A DNA stretch of 64,000 nt from Burkholderiaceae bacterium (GTDB taxonomy: Bacteria; Pseudomonadota; Gammaproteobacteria; Burkholderiales; Burkholderiaceae_E): the NCBI GenBank assembly GCA_027493945.1, contig JAOSJU010000001.1:3282484-3346483 (forward strand), written 5' to 3'. The notes under the pieces are model-generated. The model ran no database searches. It was not told the DNA's origin and worked only from the letters and a program-made list of their open reading frames with translations. Made by a program: the position numbers and the translations under genes. Of the stretch, positions 19,830 to 32,451 are shown one piece after another (position 1 is the stretch's first letter; each line of letters opens with the position of its first letter).

Positions 19830-20980
19830 TCAGCTCGTCGCCGCGAACCGCTTCGAGATGGTGATCGGCGTCGCCGAACTGCTGGGCGATCATCGTCAGC
19901 CGCTTGAACGTGTGCGACACCTTCATCTCGAGCGTCATCCCCATGCCGCCGTGCAGCTGGATCGCCTCCTGGCCCACGTGGCGCGCCGCATCGGCCACCT
20001 TGACCTTCGCCGCCGAGACCACGCGGCGGCGCTCGTTCGCATCGACGTCGCCGCGCGCGGCCGCGTCGACCTTCGCGCAGGCGAGCCAGGTGATCGAGCG
20101 CGCCTGCTCGGCGCTGATCGTCATGTCGACCATCCGGTGCTGCAGCGCCTGGAACGAGCCGATCGGCACGCCGAACTGCTTGCGCGTCTTCAGGTATTCG
20201 AGCGTGGCTTTGGTTCGCGTAGCGCATCGCTCCCACGCCTTCCGCGCACAGCAGCACCGTCGCGAAGTCGACCGCCTCCTCGATCGCCGGCAACGCGGCG
20301 CCGGCCGCGCCGAGCAGCGCGTCGCCCGGCAGCTTCACGTCGTTCAGCACGAGATCGGCCGCGCGCAGGCCGTCGACCGTGCGGCAGGTGTTCATCGCGA
20401 GACCGGGCGCATGTGCATCGACGACGAACAGGCTGATGCCCGACGCGTCGGTCGCGCCACCCGAGCTGCGGGCCGAGACGACCAGCCGGTCGGCCATCGG
20501 CGCATGCAGCACGACCGCCTTCTCGCCGGCGAGCACCCAGCCGTCGGCGGTCTTCGTCGCGCGCGCCTCGACCTGCGACAGCGTGTAGCGCGACCCGCGC
20601 TCGCCATGCGCGAAGGCGAGCTTCATCGAGCCGTCGATCACCGACGGCAGGATCGCCGCGCGCTGCGCATCGGCTCCGCAACGGGCAACGAGCCGCCCGG
20701 CCGGCGCGAGCGTGGACAGGAACGGCTCGACGACCAGCCCTTCTCCGATCGCCTCCATCGTGGCGATCAGGTCGACCGCCCCGCCGCCGAAGCCGCCGTC
20801 GCGCTCGGCGAACGGCAGCGACAGCAGGCCGATCCCGGCCATCTCGCCCCAGGCCTCGGCACTGTGGCCGGCCGGCGATGCGACGACGCCCTTGCGCGAC
20901 TCGAAGTCGTAGCGCTTGTCGACCAGCCGCCGGACGCTGTCGGCCAGCAGCTGCTGCTCTTCGGTGTACTGGAAGTCCAT
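19830..20980 (-). CDS. Acyl-CoA dehydrogenase, two apparent frameshifts
   Basis: A flavoprotein of the acyl-CoA dehydrogenase family, probably beta-oxidation-like. It begins [20 protein letters not shown], and has [20 protein letters not shown] and [10 protein letters not shown]; the frame then breaks near 20205 and resumes [40 protein letters not shown] is the family C-terminal motif. Near 19848 a second shift would end it as HHLERFAATS at TGA 19830 instead of running on. The corrected length is about 383 residues, typical. It lies 16 bases after a second acyl-CoA dehydrogenase, an arrangement often seen as a heteromeric alpha/beta pair. The substrate cannot be read from sequence. Confidence 0.87.
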
Positions 20981-20996
20981 GGTCTGCGCGTCCGGT

Positions 20997-22172
20997 TCAC
21001 AGGCCGAGGGCGGCCTTGGCGATGATGTTGCGCTGGATCTCGTTGGAGCCCGCGTAGATCGAGGTCTTGCGGAAGTTGAAGTAGCGCGGCGCGATCGACG
21101 CGGTGAAGTCGTCGAAGCCCTCGTAGTCGATCGGCCGGAACGGCTGCGCGAGCGGGCCCGCCGCCTGCATCAGCAGCTCGGTGATCGCCTGCTGGATCTC
21201 GGTGCCCTTGATCTTGAGCATCGAAACCTCGGCGCCGATCCGGCCGGTGCGCCGCATCTCGTCGACGAAGCGCAGGTTGGTGATCTCCAGCGCCATCAGC
21301 TCGATCTCGACGCGCGACACCTTGTCGCGAAAACGCGGATCGTCGAGCAGCGGGCGGCCGTCTTTCATCGTGCGCGCGGCCTTCTTCCGGAGCTCGAGCA
21401 GTTCGCGCTTCGACGCGCCGATGCGCCCGGTGTTCAGCCGCTCGTGGCCGAGCAGGTACTTGGCCACCGTCCAGCCCTTGCCCTCCTCGTGCACCAGGTT
21501 CTCGACGGGCACCTTCACGTCGTCGAAGAACACCTCGTTGACCTCGTGGCCCTCGTCGAGCAGGATCAGCGGCCGCACCGTGATGCCCGGCGTGGTCATG
21601 TCGATCAGCAGGAAGCTGATGCCCTCCTGCTTCTTCGACGAGCTGTCCGTGCGCACCAGACAGAAGATCCAGTCGCCGTAGTGGCCCAGCGTGGTCCAGA
21701 TCTTCTGGCCGTTGACCACGTAGTGGTCGCCGCGGCGCTCGGCGCGCGTCTTCAGCGACGCCAGGTCGGAGCCCGAGCCCGGCTCCGAGTAGCCCCGGCA
21801 CCAGAAGTCGTCGCAACGATAGATGCGCGGCAGGAAGCGCCGCTTCTGCGCTTCGGTGCCGAACTGCAGCAGCACCGACGCGCACATCGTGGGGCCGAAC
21901 GGCACGATCGGCGGCGCGCCGGCGTACGCATACTCCTCCTCGAAGATGTAGCGCTGCACCGGCGACCAGTCGGTGCCGCCCCATTCCTTCGGCCAGGACG
22001 GCGCGAGCCAGCCCTTGTCGGCAAGGATCCGGTGCCAGCGCACCAGGTCGTCCTTCGACAGCTCGCGGTAGTTCAGCACCTTCTCGCGCAGGTCGGCGGG
22101 AATGCTGGCGTCGAGCCAGGCGCGCACCTCGTCGCGAAAGGCGAGTTCTTCGGCCGAATAGTTCAGGTCCAT
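20997..22172 (-). CDS. Acyl-CoA dehydrogenase
   Basis: An intact 391-residue acyl-CoA dehydrogenase. It begins MDLNYSAEELAFRDEVRAWL and has the FAD-binding blocks CRGYSEPGSGSDLASLKTRA and YVVNGQKIWTTLGHYGDWIF, and ends YAGSNEIQRNIIAKAALGL. The region around QLRHGGMG-like elements of classic ACADs is replaced here, and this larger IPADLREKV/WPKEWGG subtype usually partners with the ACAD type found next door. ATG 22172 (MDLNY) is chosen over the longer ORF. The pair may act on steroid, terpenoid or branched acyl-CoAs by analogy, but that is inference. Confidence 0.9.
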   Translation of the reverse strand: MDLNYSAEELAFRDEVRAWLDASIPADLREKVLNYRELSKDDLVRWHRILADKGWLAPSWPKEWGGTDWSPVQRYIFEEEYAYAGAPPIVPFGPTMCASVLLQFGTEAQKRRFLPRIYRCDDFWCRGYSEPGSGSDLASLKTRAERRGDHYVVNGQKIWTTLGHYGDWIFCLVRTDSSSKKQEGISFLLIDMTTPGITVRPLILLDEGHEVNEVFFDDVKVPVENLVHEEGKGWTVAKYLLGHERLNTGRIGASKRELLELRKKAARTMKDGRPLLDDPRFRDKVSRVEIELMALEITNLRFVDEMRRTGRIGAEVSMLKIKGTEIQQAITELLMQAAGPLAQPFRPIDYEGFDDFTASIAPRYFNFRKTSIYAGSNEIQRNIIAKAALGL

Positions 22173-22266
22173 GCGGGGCTCCGGCGGGCAGCGGATTGCA
22201 GCCGCCAGTTTACGGCGAGTGCGCCTCGCGTTCCTTGCTGCGCGCAAGCCGGCTGCCGGGGACGGC

Positions 22267-23976
22267 TCACTTTCCGCCGATACGCTCCAGCTTCAGGCCC
22301 ACCTTGACCACCTTGCCCGAGGCGATCTCGCGCGCGATCAGCAGCAGGCGCGAAATGGCCACCGCGTCGCCTTCGACGATGCGCGGCGCGCGCCGGCGCA
22401 TCGCCTCGTCGAGCGTGAGGCCGGCAAGTTCCGGCGGCATCTCGCAGCCGTAGGCGGCGCAGACATCGGCGAACGAGGAAGCGCCCTCCAGGACGAAGTC
22501 GCCGTAGTACTTGCGCCGCGCGGCGACGTCCACGCGCGAGAACAGCTCGGACAGGTGGTCGACCTCGCTATCGGGCGCGACCAGCATCACCACGTCGGCC
22601 TGCTTCAAGGCACCGGCCCGCGGCGCGGGCAGCAGTTGCCCGGCTCGAAGCACCCCCGACCACGTTCGCGCCCTCGGTGAGCGCCATCGTGCGAAGCTCC
22701 ACGCCCATCAGCGGCGATCGCTCTCCGATCGGAAATTCCAGCACCGCGAGCTCGTCGTCGGACAGCGTGGATCGGACCCGCGGCTCGTCGCGCGGCGGCA
22801 GGCCCACTCCGAAGCGGCGCGCCGCGAAGCCGACCGAGGTGCCCTGGAACAGCAACGAGGCCAGCACGACCACGAACGCCACGTTGAACAGCGTGCCCGA
22901 GCCTGGCACCCCGGCGAGCATCGGGAACATCGCCAGAACGATCGGAACCGCGCCGCGCAGGCCCATCCATCCGATGAACGCCACCTCGCGCCAGGCGAAA
23001 CGGAAGGGCAGCAGGCACGCCCAGACCGCGGCCGGGCGCGCCGCGAGCATCAGGAACGCCGAGATCGCCAGCGCCGCCGGCAGGATGCCGGGGATCACCG
23101 ACGGAGAAACCAGCAAGCCGAGCAGCAGGAACATGCTCGATTGCGCCAGCCAGGCCATGCCGTCCATGGCCCGCAGCAGGTTCTCCCCGGCGCGACGGGT
23201 GCGGTTGCCGATCACGAGCCCGACCAGGTAGACCGCGATGAAGCCGCTGCCGCCCAGCGCGTTCACCAGCGCGAACGCGGCGACGCCCCCGAACACAGCA
23301 ACAGCGCCCCCAGCCCCTCGCCGAGCGAGGCGCGTTGCATCGCCCAGGCCAGCACGCGCCCGAGGCCGATGCCCAGGACGGTGCCCAGGCCGAACTGCAG
23401 CACGAGCTCGCCGACCATTGCCAGGCCCCTCGCTTCGCCGAGGGACATCAGCAACTCGATCAGGACCGTGACCAGCGCGATCGCCATCGGGTCGTTGACG
23501 CCCGACTCGATCTCGAGCGTGTTGGCCACCCGCTCGTTCAGCCGCGTGCCGCTCGACTTCAGCATCGCGAACACCGCCGCGGCGTCGGTCGATCCGACGA
23601 TCGCCCCGAGAAGCAGGCCGAGGCGCCAGTCGATCGCAAGCACCCAGGCGGAGAACAGGCCTACCGCCAACGCGGTGAGCACCACCCCGACCGTCGCCAG
23701 CACGAGGGACGGGCGCAACGCCACCCGGAAAGTGCTGAGCTTGGTGCGCAGGCCGCCGTCGAGCAGGATGATCGCCAGCGCCAGGTTGCCGACGAAGAAG
23801 GCCGTGCTGTAGTCGTCGTACCTGATTCCGCCGATGCCGCCTTCGCCGGCCAGCATGCCGACCACCAGGAACACCAGCAGGAGCGGCACGCCCAGCCGCG
23901 ACGAGAACGCGCCCAGCATGATGCCCACGAACATCAGCAGCGCGCCGATCAACAGCAGGTTGTTGACGAAAGACAC
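22267..23976 (-). CDS. K+/H+ antiporter, NhaP2/CvrA type, two apparent frameshifts
   Basis: A CPA1-family potassium/proton antiporter. The first ~235 residues (MSFVNNLLLIGALLMFVGIM; DGGLRTKLSTFRVALRPSLV; GSTDAAAVFAMLKSSG; ESGVNDPMAIALV) are in one frame. The frame changes near 23290 and continues VNALGGSGFIAVYLVGLVIG to VRSTLSDDELAVLEFPIGE, a regulatory TrkA-C-like domain, then changes again near 22653 to GQLLPAPRAGALKQADVVML and a C-terminal domain ending KVGLKLERIGGK. The summed length, 570 residues, matches NhaP2. The ESGVNDP and GSTDAAAV blocks carry the ion-exchange acidic residues. Confidence 0.87.
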
Positions 23977-24121
23977 GGTCCGCGAAGCTTAGCAGCACAC
24001 CCCCTGGCACCCCGGCGGCCGGCGCCATGCATCCGGCAAGCCCGCCGTCAACCGCCTTTCCGGGTCAGGCGTTCATGGTGCGTGAGCGATCGGCTCATGC
24101 ACGAGGTCGAAAGGACAGGAC

Positions 24122-24393
24122 ATGAACAAGCTTCTGGCGGCCCTCGTTGCGGCAGTGTTCTCGACGGGGGCGTTCGCGCAGGCAACGCCGGCCACGCCGG
24201 CCACGCGTGCCACCCCGGCGACGCCGGCCACACCCGCCACCGCAGCGACTCCGGCCACGCCGGCTGCGCCCGCGGCGCAGCAGCAGGCCCCCAGCCCAAG
24301 CAGGAGAAGGCCCAGACCCACAAGACGACGAAGTCGACCAAGACGAAGTCGACCAAGACGAAGAGCACCAAGACCGGCAAGCAGGGCAGCTGA
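24122..24393 (+). CDS. Small secreted Ala/Thr/Pro- then Lys/Thr-rich protein, apparent frameshift
   Basis: Starts MNKLLAALVAAVFSTGAFAQ, a clean signal peptide, then about ten ATP/ATPAT-type repeats and AAPAAQQQ. The frame breaks at the five-C run near 24290; adding one C gives APQPKQEKAQTHKTTKSTKT and a Lys/Thr tail that repeats STKTK three times and ends at the stop at 24393. Without the correction the ORF runs into the tRNA. Proteins of this composition (signal peptide, neutral repeat, basic tail) are common in Burkholderiales, but no function is established. Roughly 90 residues when corrected. Divergent from the antiporter. Confidence 0.65.
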
Positions 24394-24455
24394 AGAAGAC
24401 TCGGCGCTACGCCATGGCGCGCGGGCCCCAGGCTCGCGCGTCGCGGCGGCTTGCT

Positions 24456-24542
24456 TGGTGCCGGAGGCGGGAATCGAACCCGCACGAGGTTGCCCTCACC
24501 GGATTTTGAGTCCGGCGCGTCTACCAGTTCCACCACTCCGGC
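24456..24542 (-). tRNA. tRNA-Leu (anticodon CAA)
   Basis: The minus strand begins GCCGGAGTGGTGGAACTGGT and ends CTCCGGCACCA: a 7-bp acceptor stem with CCA encoded. The anticodon arm is CCGGA-CTCAAAA-TCCGG, giving CAA. A long variable arm and T-arm (GCGGGTTCGAATCCCGC) fit a class II tRNA, consistent with leucine. The cassette is 87 nt long. Confidence 0.95.
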
Positions 24543-24581
24543 CGGGGCGTCCGGGGGCGAGCCCCCGAAGCAGGCTCAGCA

Positions 24582-25247
24582 TTATCTGTAATCGCCCGCC
24601 CGCCGGCAAACCGGCTGGCTCCGCCGCGCCATCCCCGTCGCCATCGCGCACAGCGCGAGCCATGCGAGCGCCTCGGCCAGCGCGGCAATCACGTCGCCCG
24701 GATAATGCGCGCCGAGCACGATGCGGCTGACACCGACCAGCACGACCAATGCAACCGCCACCGCCACGGCGCCGCAGCGTGCCGCACGGCGATCGAAGTG
24801 ATGCAGCAGCAGCACCGCGATACTGCCGTAGAACAGCGCCGAATTGGCGACGTGGCCGCTGGGAAACGCGAAGTCGCCGGCCGCGTGGCCGAGGCCGCCG
24901 AAGTCCGGCCGCGGCCGCTCGAATGCGCGCTTGAGCAGCGCGTTCAGGACCGCGCCCGGAATCACCGACAGCAGCACGAACACCGCGCCACGCCGGTCGC
25001 GTCGCCCGATCAGCAGCAGCGCCACCAGCGCAAGCGTCGTGCCGATGATCGGCCTCGGCGCATGCAGTGCCGACACCAGCGCCATGGCCCGCATCGTCGC
25101 CGGCGCGACGAATCCGCGCAGCCAGTCCGATGCGGCGCGGTCGAACGACGACACTGGCCCGCCGAGCACGAGGTCGAGCGCGAGCGCCGCGAAGACCGCG
25201 ACCGACAGCGCGAGCACGAGCGGTGCGCTCAGCCGCGCAGCACGCAT
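24582..25247 (-). CDS. PAP2-superfamily phosphatase
   Basis: A 221-residue membrane phosphatase of the PAP2/phosphatidic acid phosphatase type. The catalytic motifs are in order: KRAFERPRP (KxxxxxxRP), FPSGH (PSGH), and SRIVLGAHYPGDV (SRxxxxxHxxxD), separated by hydrophobic segments. Candidate substrates are phosphatidate, undecaprenyl diphosphate or phosphatidylglycerophosphate. Start ATG 25247 (MRAARLSAPLVLALSVAVF) lies within the end of the FAD oxidoreductase gene, overlapping by 19 bases, so it is likely in one operon with the two lipid-modifying genes upstream. Confidence 0.88.
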   Translation of the reverse strand: MRAARLSAPLVLALSVAVFAALALDLVLGGPVSSFDRAASDWLRGFVAPATMRAMALVSALHAPRPIIGTTLALVALLLIGRRDRRGAVFVLLSVIPGAVLNALLKRAFERPRPDFGGLGHAAGDFAFPSGHVANSALFYGSIAVLLLHHFDRRAARCGAVAVAVALVVLVGVSRIVLGAHYPGDVIAALAEALAWLALCAMATGMARRSQPVCRRAGDYR

Positions 25248-26587
25248 TTCTCGTACAGGCCGAGCGCGCGTCCGGCCGGGTCGTATCTGGCCTTCAGCGC
25301 GGCGTATTCGTCCATCCGGTACGCGCGCGCGAATTCCTCGCGGGTGAAGAAGCTGTCGGAGTACAGCGACTTGATGCCGCCGAGCCGCATCACCTCGCGC
25401 TCGACCCGCCGCACGAAGTGCCCGGGCTCGTGTCGCACGCGGCTCTCCACCACGTCCCAGAAGCCGAAGTTCACGTAGCGCACACCGGGATCGAGCGGAT
25501 ACAGCGTGAAGCGCACCGACGCGTCGGCGGGTCGGATCGGGCAGATCCAGACCGGCAGGATGCCGATCTCGCGCAACAGGAAGGCGAGGAACTCGCCGGC
25601 CCGCGGCAGCGGGATATCCACGTCCTGGATCACCGACTCGGTGAAGCGGCCGCGCCACCGCGCGAGCCGCCGCGTCAGCCCCCGGCGCGCATTCCAGCGC
25701 ATCACGCGAGTGTAGAAGCGCGAGTTCAGCCGCTCGCGCCCGAGCAGCCGGCGCACCAGCGGATTCTGCGCATGCAGGTTCTTCGAGCACCAGAACCAGT
25801 CGGTGTCCCAGCGCCACAGGTAGTCGTGCGCGCTCAGGTAGTCGGTCTCGCGCTCGCGCAGCGAGCGCCAGTAGATCCGCTCGAAGGTGTAGTCGCTGAG
25901 CCGGGGCGCGTCGTCGACGAAGCGCGCGACGCTGAGCACCAGGTCAGTCGCGTCGAAGACCACGCCGTCGACGAAATCGGCGTTGCCCTCGCACTGTTGC
26001 GCGAGATCGTCGAAGAAACCACGCGGACCGGCATGCCGGCGGTGCTCGACGCGCACCGCGCTTCGCACCGGCAGCGTGCGCTGGCGAAGCCGGATCGCGT
26101 AGCCGAGGGTGCCGTACGAGTTCGGGAAGCCGAAGAACAGGTCGCGGTGCTCGTTGGCCGGCGTGCAGGTCACGATGCGGCCGTCGGGAAGCAGCACGTC
26201 GAAGTCGAGCAAGGTGTCGTGCACCAGCCCGTGCCGGAACGAGGTCGCCTCGATGCCGACGCCGGCCGCCGCGCCGCCGACGGTGATCGTCTTCAGTTGC
26301 GGCACGACCGCCGGCATCACGCCGTGCGGCAGCGTGGTCGCGACCAGGTCCTCGTAGCGGGCGCAGCCCTCGACGTCGACCCAGCCGGCCGCGGTGTCGA
26401 CGGTGAGCACCTGACGGAACTCGCGCAGGTCGATCCGGTGCTTCGGCGGCTCGGCGCGGTCGCGAAACAGGTTCGAGGTGCCGCGCGCAAGGCCGATCGG
26501 CGCGTCGCCCGCCGACCGGAGCGCCGCAACCAGCCGCGCCCGCCGCGCCGCGTGCGCCGCCGGCGGATCGCTTGCCTGCGTCGGCAC
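25229..26587 (-). CDS. FAD-binding oxidoreductase of the DWF1/TmsA-UfaD type
   Basis: A 452-residue flavoprotein with a PCMH-type FAD domain: PIGLARGTSNLFRDR near residue 30, VVPQLKTITVGGAAAGVGIE near 93, and FGFPNSYGTLGYAIRL. It resembles the FAD oxidoreductase that acts next to cyclopropane-synthase-like methyltransferases on membrane fatty acids: in Actinobacteria (TmsA/BfaB) reducing a methylene to a methyl branch, in alphaproteobacteria (UfaD) desaturating in furan fatty acid synthesis. It begins at GTG 26587, one base after the methyltransferase stop. Which role applies cannot be decided here; no UfaO-like oxygenase is adjacent. Confidence 0.82.
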   Translation of the reverse strand: MPTQASDPPAAHAARRARLVAALRSAGDAPIGLARGTSNLFRDRAEPPKHRIDLREFRQVLTVDTAAGWVDVEGCARYEDLVATTLPHGVMPAVVPQLKTITVGGAAAGVGIEATSFRHGLVHDTLLDFDVLLPDGRIVTCTPANEHRDLFFGFPNSYGTLGYAIRLRQRTLPVRSAVRVEHRRHAGPRGFFDDLAQQCEGNADFVDGVVFDATDLVLSVARFVDDAPRLSDYTFERIYWRSLRERETDYLSAHDYLWRWDTDWFWCSKNLHAQNPLVRRLLGRERLNSRFYTRVMRWNARRGLTRRLARWRGRFTESVIQDVDIPLPRAGEFLAFLLREIGILPVWICPIRPADASVRFTLYPLDPGVRYVNFGFWDVVESRVRHEPGHFVRRVEREVMRLGGIKSLYSDSFFTREEFARAYRMDEYAALKARYDPAGRALGLYEKCVLRG

Positions 26588-26588
26588 G

Positions 26589-27803
26589 TCAGCCCCCGTA
26601 CAGGAAGCCGCGCCCCATCGGATAGTTCGCCGACGTCACGTTGCCCTTGCCGAAGACGATCTGGAACAGGTGCGTGTAGCCCGACTGCGAGCGGAACATT
26701 TCGGCGCAGCCGATCAGGTAAGTGAGCCAGATGCGCCTGAAGCGCTCGTCGAAGCGCGCCGGATCGAGCGCGCGCATCGCGTCCCAGTTGCGCTCGAAGC
26801 GCTCGGCCCAGGCGTCGAGCGTCGGCGCGTAGTGCCGGCGCAGGTTCTCGACGTCGATCACCTCGAGCCCGCTGCGCTCCATCTCGACGATCACGTCGGC
26901 CAGGCTCGGAATCCATCCGCCCGGGAAGACATGCTTGCGGATGAACAGCTCCGTGTCGTACCGGCCGACGTGACCGATGAAATGCAGCATGCCGAGGCCG
27001 CCCGGCTTCAGGAACGCGGCGTGCGCGCGCACCACCTCCGCCAGCTGGTCACGGCCCGCATGCTCGAGCACGCCGATCGAGACCACCTTGTCGAACTGCG
27101 CGTCGACGTCGCGGAAGTCGGCCTCGCGCACCGCCAGTTGCTCCTTCAGGCCGCGGCGCGCGATTTCGTCGCGCAGCCAATCGACCTGCTCGGTGGTCGT
27201 GTTCACGCCGACGCCGGTCGCGCCGGTGGTCTCGTGCGCCCGGAACATGAAGCCGCCGAAACCGCAGCCGATGCCGACGAAGCGCTCGCCGCGCGACAGC
27301 CGGATCTTGCGGCACACGTGGTCGATCTTGTTGCGCTGCGCCTGCTCGAGCGAGAACGTGCCTTCGGGCCAGTAGCCGCAGGTGTACATCTTCAGCGGGT
27401 CGTCGAGCCAGAGCCGGTAGAACGGCTCGCCGAGCCCGTAGTGGGCGCACGCGTTGGCCTTCGCCTGCGCGGGGCTGCGGTTCGAGCGCCGCCATTCGAG
27501 GAGGTCGTTCTCGACCCTGACGGCGGGGCCCACTCGCCGGCTGATGTCGCTCGCCAGCCCCGCGGAGAACAAGGCCTGCAGGTCGCCCTCCACGTCGATG
27601 CTGCCGTCGAAGTACGCCTCGAGCAGGCCGATGTGGCCGCGCGCGAATCCGCCGAGCAGCGCGGCTTCGGAGTGGAACACGAGCGTGAAACGCGGCTCGC
27701 CGTCGCCGCTGCGCAGCCGCGAACCGTCGGGAAGCGCGACCCCGAACGGTATGTCGGCCCGCGCACCCAGCGCGTCGACGATGCCCTTGATCGAGAACAG
27801 CAT
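26589..27803 (-). CDS. Cyclopropane-fatty-acid-synthase-like SAM methyltransferase (TmsB/UfaM type)
   Basis: A 404-residue SAM-dependent methyltransferase acting on unsaturated phospholipid acyl chains. Key segments: [20 protein letters not shown] (the active-site Cys region of CFA synthases), the SAM loop [33 protein letters not shown] with the conserved Glu-His, and LHFIGH. The GxGxGFGG SAM motif differs slightly from the usual GCGWG. The start ATG 27803 ([13 protein letters not shown]) is chosen over the longer ORF. Together with the FAD oxidoreductase it suggests methyl-branched or furan fatty acid synthesis rather than plain cyclopropane formation. Divergent from queA. Confidence 0.85.
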   Translation of the reverse strand: MLFSIKGIVDALGARADIPFGVALPDGSRLRSGDGEPRFTLVFHSEAALLGGFARGHIGLLEAYFDGSIDVEGDLQALFSAGLASDISRRVGPAVRVENDLLEWRRSNRSPAQAKANACAHYGLGEPFYRLWLDDPLKMYTCGYWPEGTFSLEQAQRNKIDHVCRKIRLSRGERFVGIGCGFGGFMFRAHETTGATGVGVNTTTEQVDWLRDEIARRGLKEQLAVREADFRDVDAQFDKVVSIGVLEHAGRDQLAEVVRAHAAFLKPGGLGMLHFIGHVGRYDTELFIRKHVFPGGWIPSLADVIVEMERSGLEVIDVENLRRHYAPTLDAWAERFERNWDAMRALDPARFDERFRRIWLTYLIGCAEMFRSQSGYTHLFQIVFGKGNVTSANYPMGRGFLYGG

Positions 27804-27892
27804 GGCGGGTGACCCGTTCCGCAACGACCGATGTGCAGCTTGCCAATGACGGTGCATCCTTGCAAATCCTTCACATCCCGGAACGACGCGCC

Positions 27893-28912
27893 ATGCGGCT
27901 GTCCGACTTCGACTTCGACCTCCCGGCCGAGCTGATCGCCCAGCATCCGGAGGCGGCGCGCAGCGCGTCGCGGCTGCTGCACGTGCGGCGCGACGAGCTG
28001 GCCGACCTGCGCTTCGACGACCTGCCGGGCCTGCTCGCTCCGGGCGAGCTGCTCGTGTTCAACGACACCCGCGTGCTGCGCGCGCGGCTGCGCGGCGCGA
28101 AGGCGAGCGGCGGGCGCGTCGAGGCGCTGATCGAACGCGTGAGCGGCGAGCACGAGGCGCTGGCGCAGCTGCGCGCGAGCAAGCCGCCGCGCCCCGGTGG
28201 CCGGCTCTCGTTCGGTTCGAGCGCGGCGACCGTGATCGAGCGCGCCGGCCAGTTCTGGCTGCTGCGCTTCGACGAACCGGTGCTGGCCGTGCTCGATCGC
28301 GACGGCGAACTGCCGCTGCCGCCCTACATCACCCACTCACCCGACGCCGAGGACGAGCGCCGCTACCAGACGGTGTACGCGCGCGCGCCCGGCTCGGTGG
28401 CGGCACCCACTGCCGGGCTGCATTTCGACGAGCCGCTGCTGCACAGGCTGCGCGAGCGCGGCGTCGAGATGGCGTTCGTGACGCTGCACGTGGGCGCCGG
28501 CACCTTCCAGCCGGTGCGGGTCGACGACCTGTCGTTGCACCGGATGCACGCCGAGCGCTACAGCGTCCCCGAGTCGACCGCCGCGGCAATCTCGGCAGCG
28601 CGCGCGGCCGGGCGGCGCATCGTCGCGGTCGGCACCACGTCGCTGCGAACGCTCGAATCGGCCGCCGACGACGAGGGGCGCGTGCGACCGGGAAGCGGCG
28701 AGACACGGCTCTTCGTCACCCCGGGCTACCGCTTTCGCGTGGTCGAGCGGCTGCTCACCAATTTCCACCTGCCCGGGCCGACGCTGCTGATGCTGGTGTC
28801 GGCGTTCGCCGGCGTCGCGCACATTCGCCGCGCCTACGCGCACGCGATCGCCGCGCGCTACCGCTTCTTCAGCTACGGCGACGCGATGCTGCTCGAGCGC
28901 GACGACGGCTGA
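27893..28912 (+). CDS. queA: S-adenosylmethionine:tRNA ribosyltransferase-isomerase
   Basis: QueA adds the cyclopentenediol from SAM to preQ1 in tRNA, forming epoxyqueuosine. The 339-residue protein starts [20 protein letters not shown] (chosen over the longer ORF, which lacks conservation) and has [51 protein letters not shown] and [19 protein letters not shown], all QueA signatures. Its partner tgt lies 2.3 kb downstream with three unrelated genes inserted between. A bidirectional hairpin terminator follows. Confidence 0.95.
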   Translation: MRLSDFDFDLPAELIAQHPEAARSASRLLHVRRDELADLRFDDLPGLLAPGELLVFNDTRVLRARLRGAKASGGRVEALIERVSGEHEALAQLRASKPPRPGGRLSFGSSAATVIERAGQFWLLRFDEPVLAVLDRDGELPLPPYITHSPDAEDERRYQTVYARAPGSVAAPTAGLHFDEPLLHRLRERGVEMAFVTLHVGAGTFQPVRVDDLSLHRMHAERYSVPESTAAAISAARAAGRRIVAVGTTSLRTLESAADDEGRVRPGSGETRLFVTPGYRFRVVERLLTNFHLPGPTLLMLVSAFAGVAHIRRAYAHAIAARYRFFSYGDAMLLERDDG

Positions 28913-28939
28913 GGCGCGGCGGCCGAACGGAAAACGAAC

Positions 28940-28971
28940 ATGCCCGGCGGGACGCGCCTCCCGCCGGGCAT
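28940..28971. terminator. Hairpin terminator after queA
   Basis: ATGCCCGGCGGG pairs perfectly with CCCGCCGGGCAT (12 bp) around an 8-base loop. It lies between the queA stop and the convergent end of the DUF4148-like gene. No T-run follows, as is common in high-GC genomes. Confidence 0.75.
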
Positions 28972-29017
28972 TGAAGACGAAGACGCGAAGTCGCAGCCGC
29001 GGCTTCGTCGAGCGTCG

Positions 29018-29305
29018 CTACGCGTTGAACGCCGGCCCGACCGGCTCGGACAGGATCCGCTGCACGCGCGCGCGGCTGAGCGGCACTTCCCGACGGCTGT
29101 AGACCGGATTCACCTCGACCGCACCCCGGCTCGACTGGATCAGGTACGGCTCGGTCAGCAGCGCCGACGTCGGGGTGGTGGAGCTTGCACTCGGGACCTC
29201 AGGTCCCGGGTACTCGGTTTCGACCAGGTACGTCTGCGCACTGGCAGCGCCGATCGCGCCGAATCCGAGTGCTGTCGAAACGAGAACTTTCGCGATGGCT
29301 TTCAT
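29018..29305 (-). CDS. Small secreted protein, DUF4148-like
   Basis: A 95-residue protein with a signal peptide MKAIAKVLVSTALGFGAIGA ending ASAQ. The mature part is short and polar, with VNPVYSRREVPLSRARVQRI near the C-terminus; the SRARVxREL-like block is reminiscent of DUF4148 proteins, which are abundant in Burkholderiales and have no known function. The assignment is by pattern only. Confidence 0.6.
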   Translation of the reverse strand: MKAIAKVLVSTALGFGAIGAASAQTYLVETEYPGPEVPSASSTTPTSALLTEPYLIQSSRGAVEVNPVYSRREVPLSRARVQRILSEPVGPAFNA

Positions 29306-29533
29306 GACCGTGCTCCTGAAAGGAATGGTCGATCGACGATCGTGCGTCGTCGACCGGCGGAATTGTGGCGACGCCGGACGACGCCACGGTCGCGCGGCGA
29401 TGACGCCGCGGGATCGCCTTCATGGCATTTTGGTCACGTCGGCCACGCCGGCACCGGCACCGGCGCTGCACGGATACCGCGGCGATGCGCAGCGGCGTAC
29501 GCTACGCAGGGAACGCTCCGATCGGTCGCGGAC

Positions 29534-32342
<2,809 letters not shown>

Positions 32343-32418
32343 GGCCGCGGACATCGCGGCGGGTGGCGCCCCGAGCGGGCGCGATTGCCGGGCGGCGCCC
32401 CGGGGCGGACACGGTTGC

Positions 32419-32424
32419 TATAAT
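32419..32424 (+). promoter_or_regulatory. -10 hexamer upstream of yajC
   Basis: A perfect TATAAT lies 27 bases before the yajC GTG. No -35 is convincing at the right spacing. It suggests that yajC-secD-secF has its own promoter in addition to readthrough from tgt. Confidence 0.5.
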
Positions 32425-32451
32425 CTCCGGTCGCTTACGGGAGACCCCCCA

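Noticed and set aside
24180-24260. Short tandem repeats resembling a CRISPR array
   Set aside because: The units are too short, in frame, and lie in a coding sequence; there are no spacers. No CRISPR array or cas gene was seen in the window.
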